Source of the DNA: JAGTVG01 sp965365275 | GTDB lineage: Bacteria > Bacteroidota > Bacteroidia > Cytophagales > Cyclobacteriaceae | Reading direction: 5' to 3' | Assembly: GCA_965365275.1 (NCBI GenBank) | Contig: CBDUBA010000064.1 | Span: forward strand, 1-24,684 | Length of the DNA: 24,684 nt | In this document: positions 7,984 through 16,544 of the stretch, one piece after another | How the letters are laid out: each line of letters starts with the position of its first letter | Numbering within the stretch: the first letter of the stretch is position 1 | The notes under the pieces: generated by a model | Told to the model about the DNA's origin: nothing | The model's input: the letters and a program-made list of their open reading frames with translations, nothing else | Databases searched by the model: none | Position numbers and translations under genes: made by a program

Positions 7984-9924
7984 TTAGTGTACAAGATCAA
8001 TTACAGTTTCGATATTCTTTAATTTACTTAATTTTTCCAAAATATCCTCATTCTTCAAATATCTTGGCATTAAGGGGGCGGCATGGAGCACAGCCCTCCA
8101 TTGTAATTCTTTGATTACCGGAATATGTTCCAGGGCTATTTTTCCTACAAAGAGTGGTGCAATGTCCCCTCCCTCCTTAAGGTAATCCAATAGTTGGACA
8201 AGTCCCCGTAGGTATACTGCATCCTTCGTAAGCCCCCCTCCACGAAATGTCCTTACTGTAATGGTATAGGCTGTCCGCTTATCAAAGCCATAATCATTGT
8301 TTAATACTCTAAAGGATTCTATGAAACTTGAACCTTGAATTAGAAGATCTGACGCTACTACCCTTCCTGCCAGTAACCTCAACCTAGTATGATTCAAACC
8401 ACCCACAAGGTATTCCGCCATAACGGCCAGGCCTTCCTGAAGTTCCTCATATCCGGGTAATCCGCAATACAATTGCTGAAACGGTTGATGTTTCCCATTA
8501 TAATAGGTCAGGACATGGGTGCCTATCTCATGCTGGATAAGTGCTTCAATCCTGGAAGGCAATATGTTTACATTATCACTAAGGAGCAGGTTTCCGGAAG
8601 CCACCATCAATCCTACAATATCGTTTCGTATTTCAACTTTGGCTTGCATCGCCGGATATATTGCCCTGTAATATTCCATTTCCTGTTCAGCTCTATTAAA
8701 AAATTGCTCGGCATTAACAAATTCCCTTTTTATGCCATTCCTTCTTCTGTGCGGGCTTAATGTATTCAGTATCTCTTCTGCCAGTCTTTTGAGTTCGGCA
8801 GATATTCCGCCATATAACTGGAGGCTACCATACAGAAATTGTGGTTGGTTCCTGTCTTCCAGCATGGTCAGCTTTCTATTGATCTCCATCCTTTTTTCGC
8901 GCAAAAGGTTGGCTATAACAGGGTCTTCAATGGATTCAATTGGTATTTCATAAAGTCTTCTCTTTAATAAAGCCGGATCTATTGGTCTCAGACGATAATA
9001 TAACTCTGGTATTTTCTCGTACTTATTTCTTTTGAATATATGCCAGGCGGGATCTACATTGACGGGGGTAACAAGCAGTAAAAAATTAAACATACTGTCA
9101 ATTTCAGCCAGCTGACGGTCAATTTCCCATACGGATTTTACCAGCGCCCTTTTGCCCAGCGCCTGGAAGTGCTTGGGGCGCATGGTCGTCTGTTTTCGTG
9201 CGAAGGTAAAAGCCGCCAATTTAAATGCCCTGGAAAGCCCCAGATGCAGTCTCCTCAGGGCCAGGGGGAAAATCTTACCCGTATCCTGGTTCCTGTACAT
9301 CGCACCGATTTGTAAACCGACAAGATAACAGTTCGCTCTTCTGGCATCAAGAAAGGGTATAAGGGGAGACATTCCATGGGGTTTCCTGTCACTGCTGTAG
9401 ACGATATTTACAGTGGATGTCAGTCTATTTACTTTTATCCTTCTTAAAGAATCCTGCAAGGTCTCTATCGTGTTGGATGGTGGTCTTGTAGGAGAGGTGA
9501 TGATCCTGAATTCCGGACTATTAAGATTAGGCTCCAGGGGATTTAACTGGTTTATGGGACTACTCCATATTTCCAGAAGCAGAAAAGATCCGAAAGTATT
9601 AACCTGCGTTTCTATGATTGCATGTATCAGCCTTGTCAATCCAGCATGTTGTGATCTCGAGCCAGGAGCGATCAGGTAGGAGGCTTCCCCAATTACCAGT
9701 TTGTCAGTGCCCGGATCCTTTTTCCTCCCTGGTCGTCTGTACACTACAAGAAATGGCAAAGGTCTGTCGATGTTTAAACGACCTTCCATTGGAAGGATCC
9801 TGCGTACACGCTTACCCTCAACCAACCTGTTTTTTATTTCTTCAATAAATTCAGGCCCTATGATGTGTCTTGCAGATTTTTTAACTGGGATCGATGGAGT
9901 ATTTTTACGCACACTACCTGCCAT
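7984..9924 (-). CDS. DUF1704/QEGLA-motif metallopeptidase-like protein (MATCAP family)
   Basis: This 646-residue protein belongs to the family annotated as flavohemoglobin expression-modulating QEGLA motif protein, the bacterial relatives of the eukaryotic tyrosine carboxypeptidase MATCAP. The N-terminal half (about 1-280) contains RPLPFLVVYRRP and a run of mixed alpha/beta sequence whose role I cannot assign. The C-terminal half holds the zinc-peptidase signature: IQHEIGTHVLTYY, with His465, Glu466 and His470 forming HExxxH, and about 30 residues later LQEGLAVMAEYL (Gln496-Glu497), where Glu497 is the likely third zinc ligand. All catalytic residues appear intact, so it is probably an active peptidase. 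There is no signal peptide, so it should be cytoplasmic. I chose ATG 9924; the longer frame begins with a TTG at 9942. Its start overlaps the amidohydrolase by 11 bases and its stop lies 12 bases before the ATP-grasp gene. The substrate is unknown. Confidence 0.85.
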   Translation of the reverse strand: MAGSVRKNTPSIPVKKSARHIIGPEFIEEIKNRLVEGKRVRRILPMEGRLNIDRPLPFLVVYRRPGRKKDPGTDKLVIGEASYLIAPGSRSQHAGLTRLIHAIIETQVNTFGSFLLLEIWSSPINQLNPLEPNLNSPEFRIITSPTRPPSNTIETLQDSLRRIKVNRLTSTVNIVYSSDRKPHGMSPLIPFLDARRANCYLVGLQIGAMYRNQDTGKIFPLALRRLHLGLSRAFKLAAFTFARKQTTMRPKHFQALGKRALVKSVWEIDRQLAEIDSMFNFLLLVTPVNVDPAWHIFKRNKYEKIPELYYRLRPIDPALLKRRLYEIPIESIEDPVIANLLREKRMEINRKLTMLEDRNQPQFLYGSLQLYGGISAELKRLAEEILNTLSPHRRRNGIKREFVNAEQFFNRAEQEMEYYRAIYPAMQAKVEIRNDIVGLMVASGNLLLSDNVNILPSRIEALIQHEIGTHVLTYYNGKHQPFQQLYCGLPGYEELQEGLAVMAEYLVGGLNHTRLRLLAGRVVASDLLIQGSSFIESFRVLNNDYGFDKRTAYTITVRTFRGGGLTKDAVYLRGLVQLLDYLKEGGDIAPLFVGKIALEHIPVIKELQWRAVLHAAPLMPRYLKNEDILEKLSKLKNIETVIDLVH

Positions 9925-10723
9925 TATCTGAATAATTTTCAAGTGCTTCCTGAATACCAGGAATTGTCGAATTCAAAGCTTTGGCAATCAAATCTACCAA
10001 TTCAAAATCAGCCTTTCCCGTCCATTCATCCATAAAGAATTTCTTTACCTCGATGGCCAGGGCACAACCTGAAACAGGAAAACTTTCATGGATCCATCTG
10101 GGAAAATATCCTCCCCGAAACCTGATATTCTCCCGCACATCAAGCTTCCTTCCCTGGAAGTCAAAATTACGAAGTGCATCGATAAATCTATCCACCACCG
10201 GAGCCCAATATTCCCTGTTCATGGTTCCGGTTCCCACGTTGATTTCAGGATTGAGCTCAGGGTCCTGAGGTGATTCATTTGGCCCATTTCTTCTATGGTT
10301 ATAGGAATGCAAGTCAAAAACCACAAAATGTCCATAGTTTAACTCAAATTCAGAAAGAAGCTTATGAACCTCGGTATAAAAACGATCATAATATGAAACT
10401 GATTTGGCTACCTCAGATTCTGTGGGTTTTGTATTATATATCTCGAGATTCCAGGCATCTTCGGGATTAATGTACACAGCATTTTCTTTGGGGCGGTTCA
10501 GGTCGAATTCAAACCTCGATCTCAATCCTACAATCCTTGTACTTGCTATACTGGTCCATTTGCCGGTATGGGGATCTTCTTCACGTAACCTATCGAGCTC
10601 GCTTATCGACATTTTTTTAAGGAGGTCCTCGCGTACAGAATGGCCATCATGTATCGCAGCAGCTATGAGAGGGCCCTTACCCATTTCAATACGATAGATC
10701 TTTTCTTTATGGATTGACATCAT
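9914..10723 (-). CDS. N-formylglutamate amidohydrolase family protein
   Basis: This 269-residue enzyme of the zinc-dependent N-formylglutamate amidohydrolase family is related to zinc carboxypeptidases. Typical members release formate from N-formylglutamate at the end of histidine breakdown (HutG). Motifs visible are AAAIHDGHS (21-29, zinc-site His25 and His28), SRFEFDLNRP (69-78), VVFDLHSYNHRR (134-145, with His139), and a late RGGYFPRWIHE and CALAIEVKKFF, where the Glu is a probable catalytic or binding residue. No other hut genes (hutH, hutU, hutI) are nearby. The enzyme is instead the first gene of an operon with a DUF1704 metallopeptidase and an ATP-grasp ligase, so its natural substrate may be another N-acyl amino acid or peptide. 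Two adjacent ATGs (10723 and 10720) are possible starts. The 374-base gap upstream should carry its promoter. Confidence 0.8.
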   Translation of the reverse strand: MMSIHKEKIYRIEMGKGPLIAAAIHDGHSVREDLLKKMSISELDRLREEDPHTGKWTSIASTRIVGLRSRFEFDLNRPKENAVYINPEDAWNLEIYNTKPTESEVAKSVSYYDRFYTEVHKLLSEFELNYGHFVVFDLHSYNHRRNGPNESPQDPELNPEINVGTGTMNREYWAPVVDRFIDALRNFDFQGRKLDVRENIRFRGGYFPRWIHESFPVSGCALAIEVKKFFMDEWTGKADFELVDLIAKALNSTIPGIQEALENYSDNGR

Positions 10724-11097
10724 TGAGGAGAATAATTAAGGTATTTTTATCAAAGAAAACAGGAATTAAAAAACTGAAAAAGGAGAACATAATTCTATTC
10801 TTTTTCAGTTCTCTAATGCTTTCTGATTAATATACTAATAATTTGACGATATAGAAGATAAAAAGTCACTTAATTCAACAATGAAAATTTTATTTTCGAT
10901 ATAGTATTATATAATTCTATCTGGATTTATTTAACTTTCTAATCTGGAGATAGTGACATTTTGAAATTCTACAAGTCTTATACATATCAAAATATAATTT
11001 TTCCCAGTAGTCGGGAATCCCTTGATGTATGCCATAAATGGAACCGGCATCCTGAATTGATAAATAAATAAAGAGCTAAATCAGATATATTGTTAAA
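10724..11097. other. Intergenic region between two divergent operons
   Basis: This 374-base, strongly AT-rich stretch separates the amidohydrolase operon (minus) from the ATPase-MscS operon (plus), so it should hold both promoters. I found no open frame that looks like a gene and no full match to the Bacteroidota promoter pattern (TTG, about 19-21 bases, TAnnTTTG). The closest -7-like match on the plus strand is TAACTTTC at 10932-10939, with no TTG at the right distance. A perfect 11-base inverted repeat lies at 10772-10810 (listed separately). Confidence 0.6.
10772..10810. repeat. Inverted repeat with 11-base perfect arms
   Basis: The arm AACTGAAAAAG (10772-10782) is repeated as its reverse complement CTTTTTCAGTT at 10800-10810. 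Two more inner pairs, one of them G-T, could shorten the loop to 13 bases. It lies about 50 bases upstream of the amidohydrolase start and about 290 bases upstream of the ATPase gene. A terminator is unlikely between divergent genes, so an operator or a 5'-leader hairpin is more plausible. It is mostly A/T, so a chance match is possible. Confidence 0.4.
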
Positions 11098-14000
11098 ATG
11101 ATTGACAAACTGTATGATAAACTGGAAAATCTTCTTGATGATTTTATTTCCAGGCATATTGTTACTGAATGGGTAAAGGAAATTCAATCTGAATACCAGA
11201 TTCTGGATAAGGTATTACAATTGACGAAATCAATCCTTTCAAAACTGGATAGTGTTTCTGGTGAAGCGGTTAATGAAACCTATCTGGAGTTTTATAATCA
11301 AATATTTGAAGTAATAAAAGATAAAGGTAAAGATCCCGGTGATAAGCGAGAAGAACCGGATTTCTCAAAATTGAATAAGGGAATAACTGAACTATTTAAT
11401 GAAATTCCCCATACAATCAGGTTAGAACAATCCATGAAAAGGTTCAAAATACAACCTGGTGACCCTCTCTTAATCAAGGTATTAAAGCCAATTAAAAATG
11501 TTTCATTAAATATTTACAGAATACCCGCACGGTTTCTTAACTGGATACGGCGTGTGTTTAAAAAGAATCCGAAAGATCTGCCGGCATGGCATCATACCGT
11601 TAAACTACAATGGTTATGTGAATATCATCTTGAATACTTATTTCCCCTTGAACTGGAAAAATATAAAAACAAACTGAATGCTGATCTGACCACCATCACC
11701 TATAAAGCCCGGCAGCAACTTATAGATCAGACCACGTTTGATCTTGAGCGGTTGGACATAAGGGGTAATGTTTCTAATGATCGGGCTGAATCGATCCTTG
11801 GGACTACCAAAGACCACCTGACCGAGATCAAAACTCTGATATCCCGGATAAAGCCTGATTTATTGGAGATCGTAGACAAAAGGATCGAGGAAATAAGAAA
11901 AGATGTTTCAATTACAGGCACCATCGAATTCCCCAAAAGAAAACTGAAGCCAAAAAAGCTTGAATATTTCAGGAATAAAGTCGTAAAAAAATGGTCTTTC
12001 AATTGTAGCGGCTGGGATAACACTTTTTATTCAATATATGATGATATCCGAAGTGATGTGAAGGTCTACATCGTTCAGCAAAAACTTATTCAGGATATTG
12101 ATGAGCTGGATAAGATGCAGGGATCAGATGAATACCGTTTCACCAATGATTTTACTGAGATTGAAAAAATTCTCGAGGAGACATCGAAGAAATTAAATAT
12201 TGAAGATAAGAATATCCGCAAAATACTTGTTGAAGCTAAATATTCGATCAATAAACAATTAAGTCAGAATATTTTACCCCAATTATCTGAAAAAATTCAC
12301 AATAAGAATATCTCAGGATTAATCGGGCAACTGGAAAACAGTTTAGGGATTCATTTGCAGGACCTTTCTGGTAATTTTAGCATCATAAAATCCGAAAATT
12401 TTTCGAGACCCCTGGAAAAAAGTGAGTTGGAAAATATTTCAATATTTGATCTTACCAACTATGAATTAATGCCAGGCCTTGAAAGAAGCCTTGGAAACAT
12501 TAAAAATACCATATTCAATAAATTGGGCAATATACACGAATCTATATTGGGTCTTGATAAAATCGGAGTGTTTGCGATGGAGTCTGCTTTAACCAGTTTC
12601 GAAACTAAGGAATCTGATGAAGATGAAAGTATAAAGATGGCCCTGGAAGGTGTTGAAAGAACAAAAAATAAATTGAAACAAATCCAGAATGGACTCAATG
12701 ACCTTAATCAGAATACGTATGAGGAAATAAATAAGATCATTCTAGACTTTAACAATTCACTGTCCGAATATACAATAAACGAGAATGCACTTGAGATTAA
12801 GATCAGGATTGTCAAGAGTAAAGCAATTGAACAGACCAGAGCATTACGAAAAAAGACCTTAGACAATTTAAAAAGATCTTTAAAACTTTCACTGGTTTAT
12901 CTTTCCCGAGGCTTTAAGTATGTTTATCAGAAGGTGGTGTTCATCAAAAACAGTTTCCTGCTCACAGCGCCTGAACCAGTCTTATCCAGGGAAGTATCAG
13001 ATTTTCTATCCTATTCAAATAATAAGATTGAAAGCCTGCCTTTCCTGTATAAAAACCTGTATAAAATTCAGCCTGTTCAGGATAAATATCTTTTCATTGG
13101 AAGAAAAAATGAGCTGAAAAAACTTACTGAAGCATATGAGAAATGGTCTTCCGGAAATTATTCTGCTACAGCATTGATAGGTGAAAAGTGGGGAGGACTT
13201 ACTTCCCTGATCTCTCATTTTACGGCAACAGCGGATCTAAAACAAAAGATTATCCGGATCTCTGTTACCGGCAGACTGCATGATGAAAAGTCTTTTATTC
13301 AGATGATCAGTGAACAAGTAGGTCTTCAGGATGTAGACAATGTTGATGCATTGATTGAGGGCATTAACGCCCTGCCTTCTAAACAGATCTTCATTATCGA
13401 AGATATTCAAAAGATGTTTTTGAGGACTTTGCATGGTTTCGGAGCATTCAAAACATTGTTTAAAATATTGGCCGAAACAAACAGGAACATTTTCTGGCTG
13501 ATAAGCTGTACCATATATGCATGGGATTTCCTGAAGAAAACATTATCCATTGAAGATTATTTCAGCAATGTAGTGATCATAGAAAATTTGAATCAGGAAC
13601 AGGTTGTGGAAATTATAAAACGTAGAAATGAGATCAGTGGATTGAATGTGATTTTCGAATCCGATGAAAGTCAGAGTATCAGGAAAAAGTTAAAAGGCTT
13701 GAATGAGGAAGAACAACAGGCATTTTTATCGAAGAACTATTTCACAGCCTTATCTGACTTTTCAGAAAGCAATATTAGTCTGGCATTGTTATTCTGGCTT
13801 TTATCAACGAAAGAGATCACTGAAAACAAATTGATCATTGGATATTTTAATAAACTGGACCTGTCATTTGTTAAGGTGATAAAAATGGATAGAATCCTTG
13901 TTTTAATGGCACTTATCCTACATGACGGTCTGAATGAGATTGAACTCGCCAGGGTAAACAACATTACCGATGAGGAAGCAAAAATGAAATTGATCATGCT

Positions 14001-14106
14001 TCTTGAAGATGGCATCATCTATCAGCAGGAGGATCGTTACCTGGTAAATCCTCTTATCTACAGAAATGTTATCAAATTATTGAAAAGTAAAAATTTATTA
14101 CAATAA
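11098..14106 (+). CDS. Large coiled-coil protein with C-terminal degenerate AAA/STAND-like ATPase module
   Basis: I do not recognise this 1002-residue protein as a named family. Residues 1-640 are charged and mostly helical, with likely coiled coil around 515-600, and two basic amphipathic stretches (about 122-160 with ARFLNWIRRVFKK, and about 591-625 with LSRGFKYVYQKVVF) that could touch membrane. No clear transmembrane helix is seen. The C-terminal part starts with FIGRKNELKKL (666-676), the usual entry to AAA/STAND modules. The P-loop position reads GEKWGGLT (695-702), with leucine where the catalytic lysine should be. A Walker B-like IFIIEDIQ (764-771; Glu768, Asp769) and a sensor-like NIFWLISCT follow. 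The last 90 residues look like a winged helix (LNEIELARVNNITDEEAKMKLIMLLEDGIIY). The stop overlaps the start of an MscS channel gene (TAATG). It may sense or gate that channel; this is inference. Confidence 0.7.
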   Translation: MIDKLYDKLENLLDDFISRHIVTEWVKEIQSEYQILDKVLQLTKSILSKLDSVSGEAVNETYLEFYNQIFEVIKDKGKDPGDKREEPDFSKLNKGITELFNEIPHTIRLEQSMKRFKIQPGDPLLIKVLKPIKNVSLNIYRIPARFLNWIRRVFKKNPKDLPAWHHTVKLQWLCEYHLEYLFPLELEKYKNKLNADLTTITYKARQQLIDQTTFDLERLDIRGNVSNDRAESILGTTKDHLTEIKTLISRIKPDLLEIVDKRIEEIRKDVSITGTIEFPKRKLKPKKLEYFRNKVVKKWSFNCSGWDNTFYSIYDDIRSDVKVYIVQQKLIQDIDELDKMQGSDEYRFTNDFTEIEKILEETSKKLNIEDKNIRKILVEAKYSINKQLSQNILPQLSEKIHNKNISGLIGQLENSLGIHLQDLSGNFSIIKSENFSRPLEKSELENISIFDLTNYELMPGLERSLGNIKNTIFNKLGNIHESILGLDKIGVFAMESALTSFETKESDEDESIKMALEGVERTKNKLKQIQNGLNDLNQNTYEEINKIILDFNNSLSEYTINENALEIKIRIVKSKAIEQTRALRKKTLDNLKRSLKLSLVYLSRGFKYVYQKVVFIKNSFLLTAPEPVLSREVSDFLSYSNNKIESLPFLYKNLYKIQPVQDKYLFIGRKNELKKLTEAYEKWSSGNYSATALIGEKWGGLTSLISHFTATADLKQKIIRISVTGRLHDEKSFIQMISEQVGLQDVDNVDALIEGINALPSKQIFIIEDIQKMFLRTLHGFGAFKTLFKILAETNRNIFWLISCTIYAWDFLKKTLSIEDYFSNVVIIENLNQEQVVEIIKRRNEISGLNVIFESDESQSIRKKLKGLNEEEQQAFLSKNYFTALSDFSESNISLALLFWLLSTKEITENKLIIGYFNKLDLSFVKVIKMDRILVLMALILHDGLNEIELARVNNITDEEAKMKLIMLLEDGIIYQQEDRYLVNPLIYRNVIKLLKSKNLLQ

Positions 14107-15077
14107 TGAAATTGCTAAAAATCTTCATTCTTATAGTGTTGCTCGCCCCCTTAGGCAATATTTATGTGAATGCCCAGGCAATCCCTAGTGTTCAAATCGA
14201 TTCAACTGGCTTTGCCACCTATGAAAACGATACATTGGGAACAGAAAAAACCGATTCTGCTTCTGTTTCAGATAGATCATCGTTCAGGGAGAGACTTGGA
14301 GGCCCTCCAAACATAACTGAGATCATATCTATTCCAAAAATTATTTGGTCAATAGTCCTGATCATCATAGGATATCTTGGCATTCGTATAACCTCCAGGG
14401 CTGTTGAAATATTTGCTGAAAAAAACCCAAGATACAGGTTTACCATAAAAGGCGTAGTACCTATCATAAAGATCTTTGGCTGGATGTTGATTATTATTAT
14501 GATCATTGCCGGTATATTCAAGCCACCCGCAGCCACGGTATTGGCTTTTGCCGCATCAATTGGTGTAGCCATAGGGTTTGCATCACAGGATATACTTAAA
14601 AATATCTTTGGTGGGATTACTATACTATTTGACAGGCCTTTCAATGTAGGTGATAAAATAGAGATTGGAAAATACTATGGTGAGGTAATGGAAATTGGAT
14701 TGAGATCTACGCGGTTGGTGACGCCTGATGATTCCATGGTTACAGTTCCCAATAGCGAATTGATGAACCAGTCCCTGGCCAATTCAAACTCCGGGGAATC
14801 AAACTGCCAGGTTGTTACGGAAATCTATCTTCCCATCTCAATCGATACGGCAGAGATCCGGGAGCTGGTTCAGGAAGCTGTAAGTGTATCTAAGTATGTC
14901 TACCTCAACAAACCCATAGTTATCTTATTTTCACATGAAATAAAGGAAAAAAGATCCTATATGAAAATGAAAGTAAAGGCTTATGTTTTCGATATCAGGG
15001 ATGAATTTAAATTCAAGAGCGATATGACGGAAATCATCATGCGGGAATTGGTAAAGAAAGGTATACTAAAAGAATAG
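14106..15077 (+). CDS. MscS-family mechanosensitive channel with signal peptide
   Basis: This inner-membrane channel of 323 residues starts with a cleavable-looking signal peptide (MKLLKIFILIVLLAPLGNIYVNAQA, about 1-25). A polar periplasmic stretch follows (26-75), then membrane helices at about 78-96, 116-138 and 142-172. The pore helix and following hinge are canonical: AASIGVAIGFASQDILKNIF (149-168), then GGITILFDRPFNVGDKI (169-185) leading into the beta domain (VPNSELMNQSLANS, 214-227), and an alpha/beta C-domain to the end. The length and layout match the classical MscS core better than the other channel in this window (4268-5086). The ATG shares its A with the TAA of the large ATPase gene, so translation is very likely coupled. 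Its function is presumably tension-gated or partner-gated ion or solute release. Confidence 0.92.
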   Translation: MKLLKIFILIVLLAPLGNIYVNAQAIPSVQIDSTGFATYENDTLGTEKTDSASVSDRSSFRERLGGPPNITEIISIPKIIWSIVLIIIGYLGIRITSRAVEIFAEKNPRYRFTIKGVVPIIKIFGWMLIIIMIIAGIFKPPAATVLAFAASIGVAIGFASQDILKNIFGGITILFDRPFNVGDKIEIGKYYGEVMEIGLRSTRLVTPDDSMVTVPNSELMNQSLANSNSGESNCQVVTEIYLPISIDTAEIRELVQEAVSVSKYVYLNKPIVILFSHEIKEKRSYMKMKVKAYVFDIRDEFKFKSDMTEIIMRELVKKGILKE

Positions 15078-15211
15078 TTATAAATAGCCAATTATCAATT
15101 ATCTGAAGCAGATCCACTTACAGGGAGAAACAATTCTGCCGTTAACACCAAAAAAAATATAAAAATATGTACATCTGATTTTTCTGCTAACTGAATGCTT
15201 TTGTGTATTGA

Positions 15212-16090
15212 TCAGGGCATAAACTTGAATTTTTTCAGAAATTCATCTGTTTTTACCAGAATATCTTCATCAAAATATCTGGCATACTTTTCTTCCTCAG
15301 GGCTTCCAACCCCAAGGTAATGATCACGTCCTTCCAGGGTGATTAACTCGAAATAATTTTCCAATTCCCGCATCCGGTCATTGAAAAAGAGCGCGGTATA
15401 ATACATCACCATGCAATCTGCATTGCCATGAAATGCAATTACCGGCGGCATCCCACTTTTAAGATTATGGTATGGTGAAATATCCCATATCCTTTTCCTC
15501 CGTTCTGCGAGGAGGTTATCGATCCAGGCTTCCATTGTATTATAGCAACTTGAAAATAATAACAGGGCATCCGGAACAGGACTAATATCAAGGTTATCCG
15601 TTTCCTCATTAATTTCTTCAGCAAACACAGTCGACAAAGCCAACTGACCTCCTGCAGATTGCCCCCCAACTATTATTTTATCAGGATCAATCCCCAACTC
15701 ATCCGCATTTTCCCGCAGCCATCTGATCGCTGACCTGGCATCCTTTACGGATTCTATTGGAGATATCTCCGGATGCGGGTAACTACCATCTGTATTTATT
15801 GACAACCTGTACTGAAAAGAAAAGGTCTTAAATCCCTTTTCTGCATACCGTTCGCATGCCCCATGAAACTCTTCAGGACTGCCATATACCCAACCACCTC
15901 CATGGAAAAAAGCAATTGCGGGATTATTTGACTCTTGTATTATCTCGGGAACATAGAAAACATCTGCGGCCAGATTTTGTCCGTTGATCTCTTTATATAT
16001 CTTTTTCTCCTGGATGACTTCAAAAGTACGTCCGTTTGATTCTGAGCAGTTTAGAATAAGTACGACAAATAATAGTATGAGTTTTTTCAT
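15212..16090 (-). CDS. Exported alpha/beta-hydrolase esterase (carboxylesterase/BD-FAE-like)
   Basis: This is a serine esterase of 292 residues with a hydrophobic leader (MKKLILLFVVLILNC, 1-15). The cysteine at 15 could be a lipidation site, but asparagine just before it is a poor lipobox, so it may be a lipoprotein or simply secreted. Oxyanion-hole motif HGGGW is at 63-67. The nucleophile elbow is GGQSAGG, with Ser145. The acid residue is probably Asp225 (HGNADCMV, 221-228) and the base His257 (GRDHYLG, 254-260). The family includes acetyl and feruloyl esterases that remove side groups from plant and algal polysaccharides, which fits the glycosidases nearby. I chose ATG 16090 because the signal peptide begins there; ATG 16126 would put 12 extra residues ahead of it. 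The gene is convergent with the ATPase-MscS operon. Confidence 0.85.
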   Translation of the reverse strand: MKKLILLFVVLILNCSESNGRTFEVIQEKKIYKEINGQNLAADVFYVPEIIQESNNPAIAFFHGGGWVYGSPEEFHGACERYAEKGFKTFSFQYRLSINTDGSYPHPEISPIESVKDARSAIRWLRENADELGIDPDKIIVGGQSAGGQLALSTVFAEEINEETDNLDISPVPDALLLFSSCYNTMEAWIDNLLAERRKRIWDISPYHNLKSGMPPVIAFHGNADCMVMYYTALFFNDRMRELENYFELITLEGRDHYLGVGSPEEEKYARYFDEDILVKTDEFLKKFKFMP

Positions 16091-16206
16091 AAATCTGTAA
16101 ATCTTTTTATGATGTGTATAATTCATTTAAATTTAGATAAAACTTCTGATATTCCAGACAAGAAATATTTTGTTATGAGAATTATCAGGCAATAAACTTT
16201 ATTATT

Positions 16207-16524
16207 ATGATAGCAAGAATATGGCATGGATGGACTTCTCCGGAAAATGCTCCGAAATATGAAAATATTTTGATTAATGAGGTCATACCATCTATTGAGG
16301 ATAAAAAGATTGAGGGATTCAGAAACATCAGTGTATTAAAACGAACCTTAAAAGGTGAAATTGAATTCATAACCATAATGCGGTTTGATAACCTGGAATG
16401 TGTTAAGAAATTTATGGGAGAGAATTATAAGCAATCTTATGTGCCACAGAAAGCCAGGGAGGTCCTATCTCGATATGATACGGCGGCACAACATTATGAT
16501 TTAATCGATGAAAAAAAATATTGA
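16207..16524 (+). CDS. ABM-fold (antibiotic biosynthesis monooxygenase-like) protein
   Basis: This small protein of 105 residues has the typical start of ABM-domain proteins (MIARIWHGWTSPENAPKYENIL) and a ferredoxin-like alpha/beta pattern, ending with YDTAAQHYDLI. Members range from cofactor-free monooxygenases to heme-degrading and stress proteins; the fold alone does not fix a reaction. It precedes the radical SAM gene by 20 bases and probably shares its transcript. It might supply or process a small molecule for that enzyme, but this is inference. Confidence 0.75.
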   Translation: MIARIWHGWTSPENAPKYENILINEVIPSIEDKKIEGFRNISVLKRTLKGEIEFITIMRFDNLECVKKFMGENYKQSYVPQKAREVLSRYDTAAQHYDLIDEKKY

Positions 16525-16544
16525 AAACTATTAAAACATAAACC

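Noticed and set aside
9914..10723. Reading the amidohydrolase as proof of a histidine utilisation operon
   Set aside because: No hutH, hutU or hutI genes are present in the window, and the operon partners belong to unrelated families.
11098..14106. Reading the large ATPase-like protein as an SMC protein or a dynamin
   Set aside because: It has no N-terminal Walker A half as in SMC, no GTPase motifs as in dynamin, and its ATPase-like module is C-terminal with a winged helix after it.
14219..14644. 141-codon open frame opposite the MscS gene
   Set aside because: It is the complement of the channel's membrane-helix codons, and the plus-strand gene has clear family motifs.
15078..15211. Tandem CAATTAT repeat after the MscS gene
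   Set aside because: Only two short copies in AT-rich DNA; no terminator-like hairpin or other structure around it.
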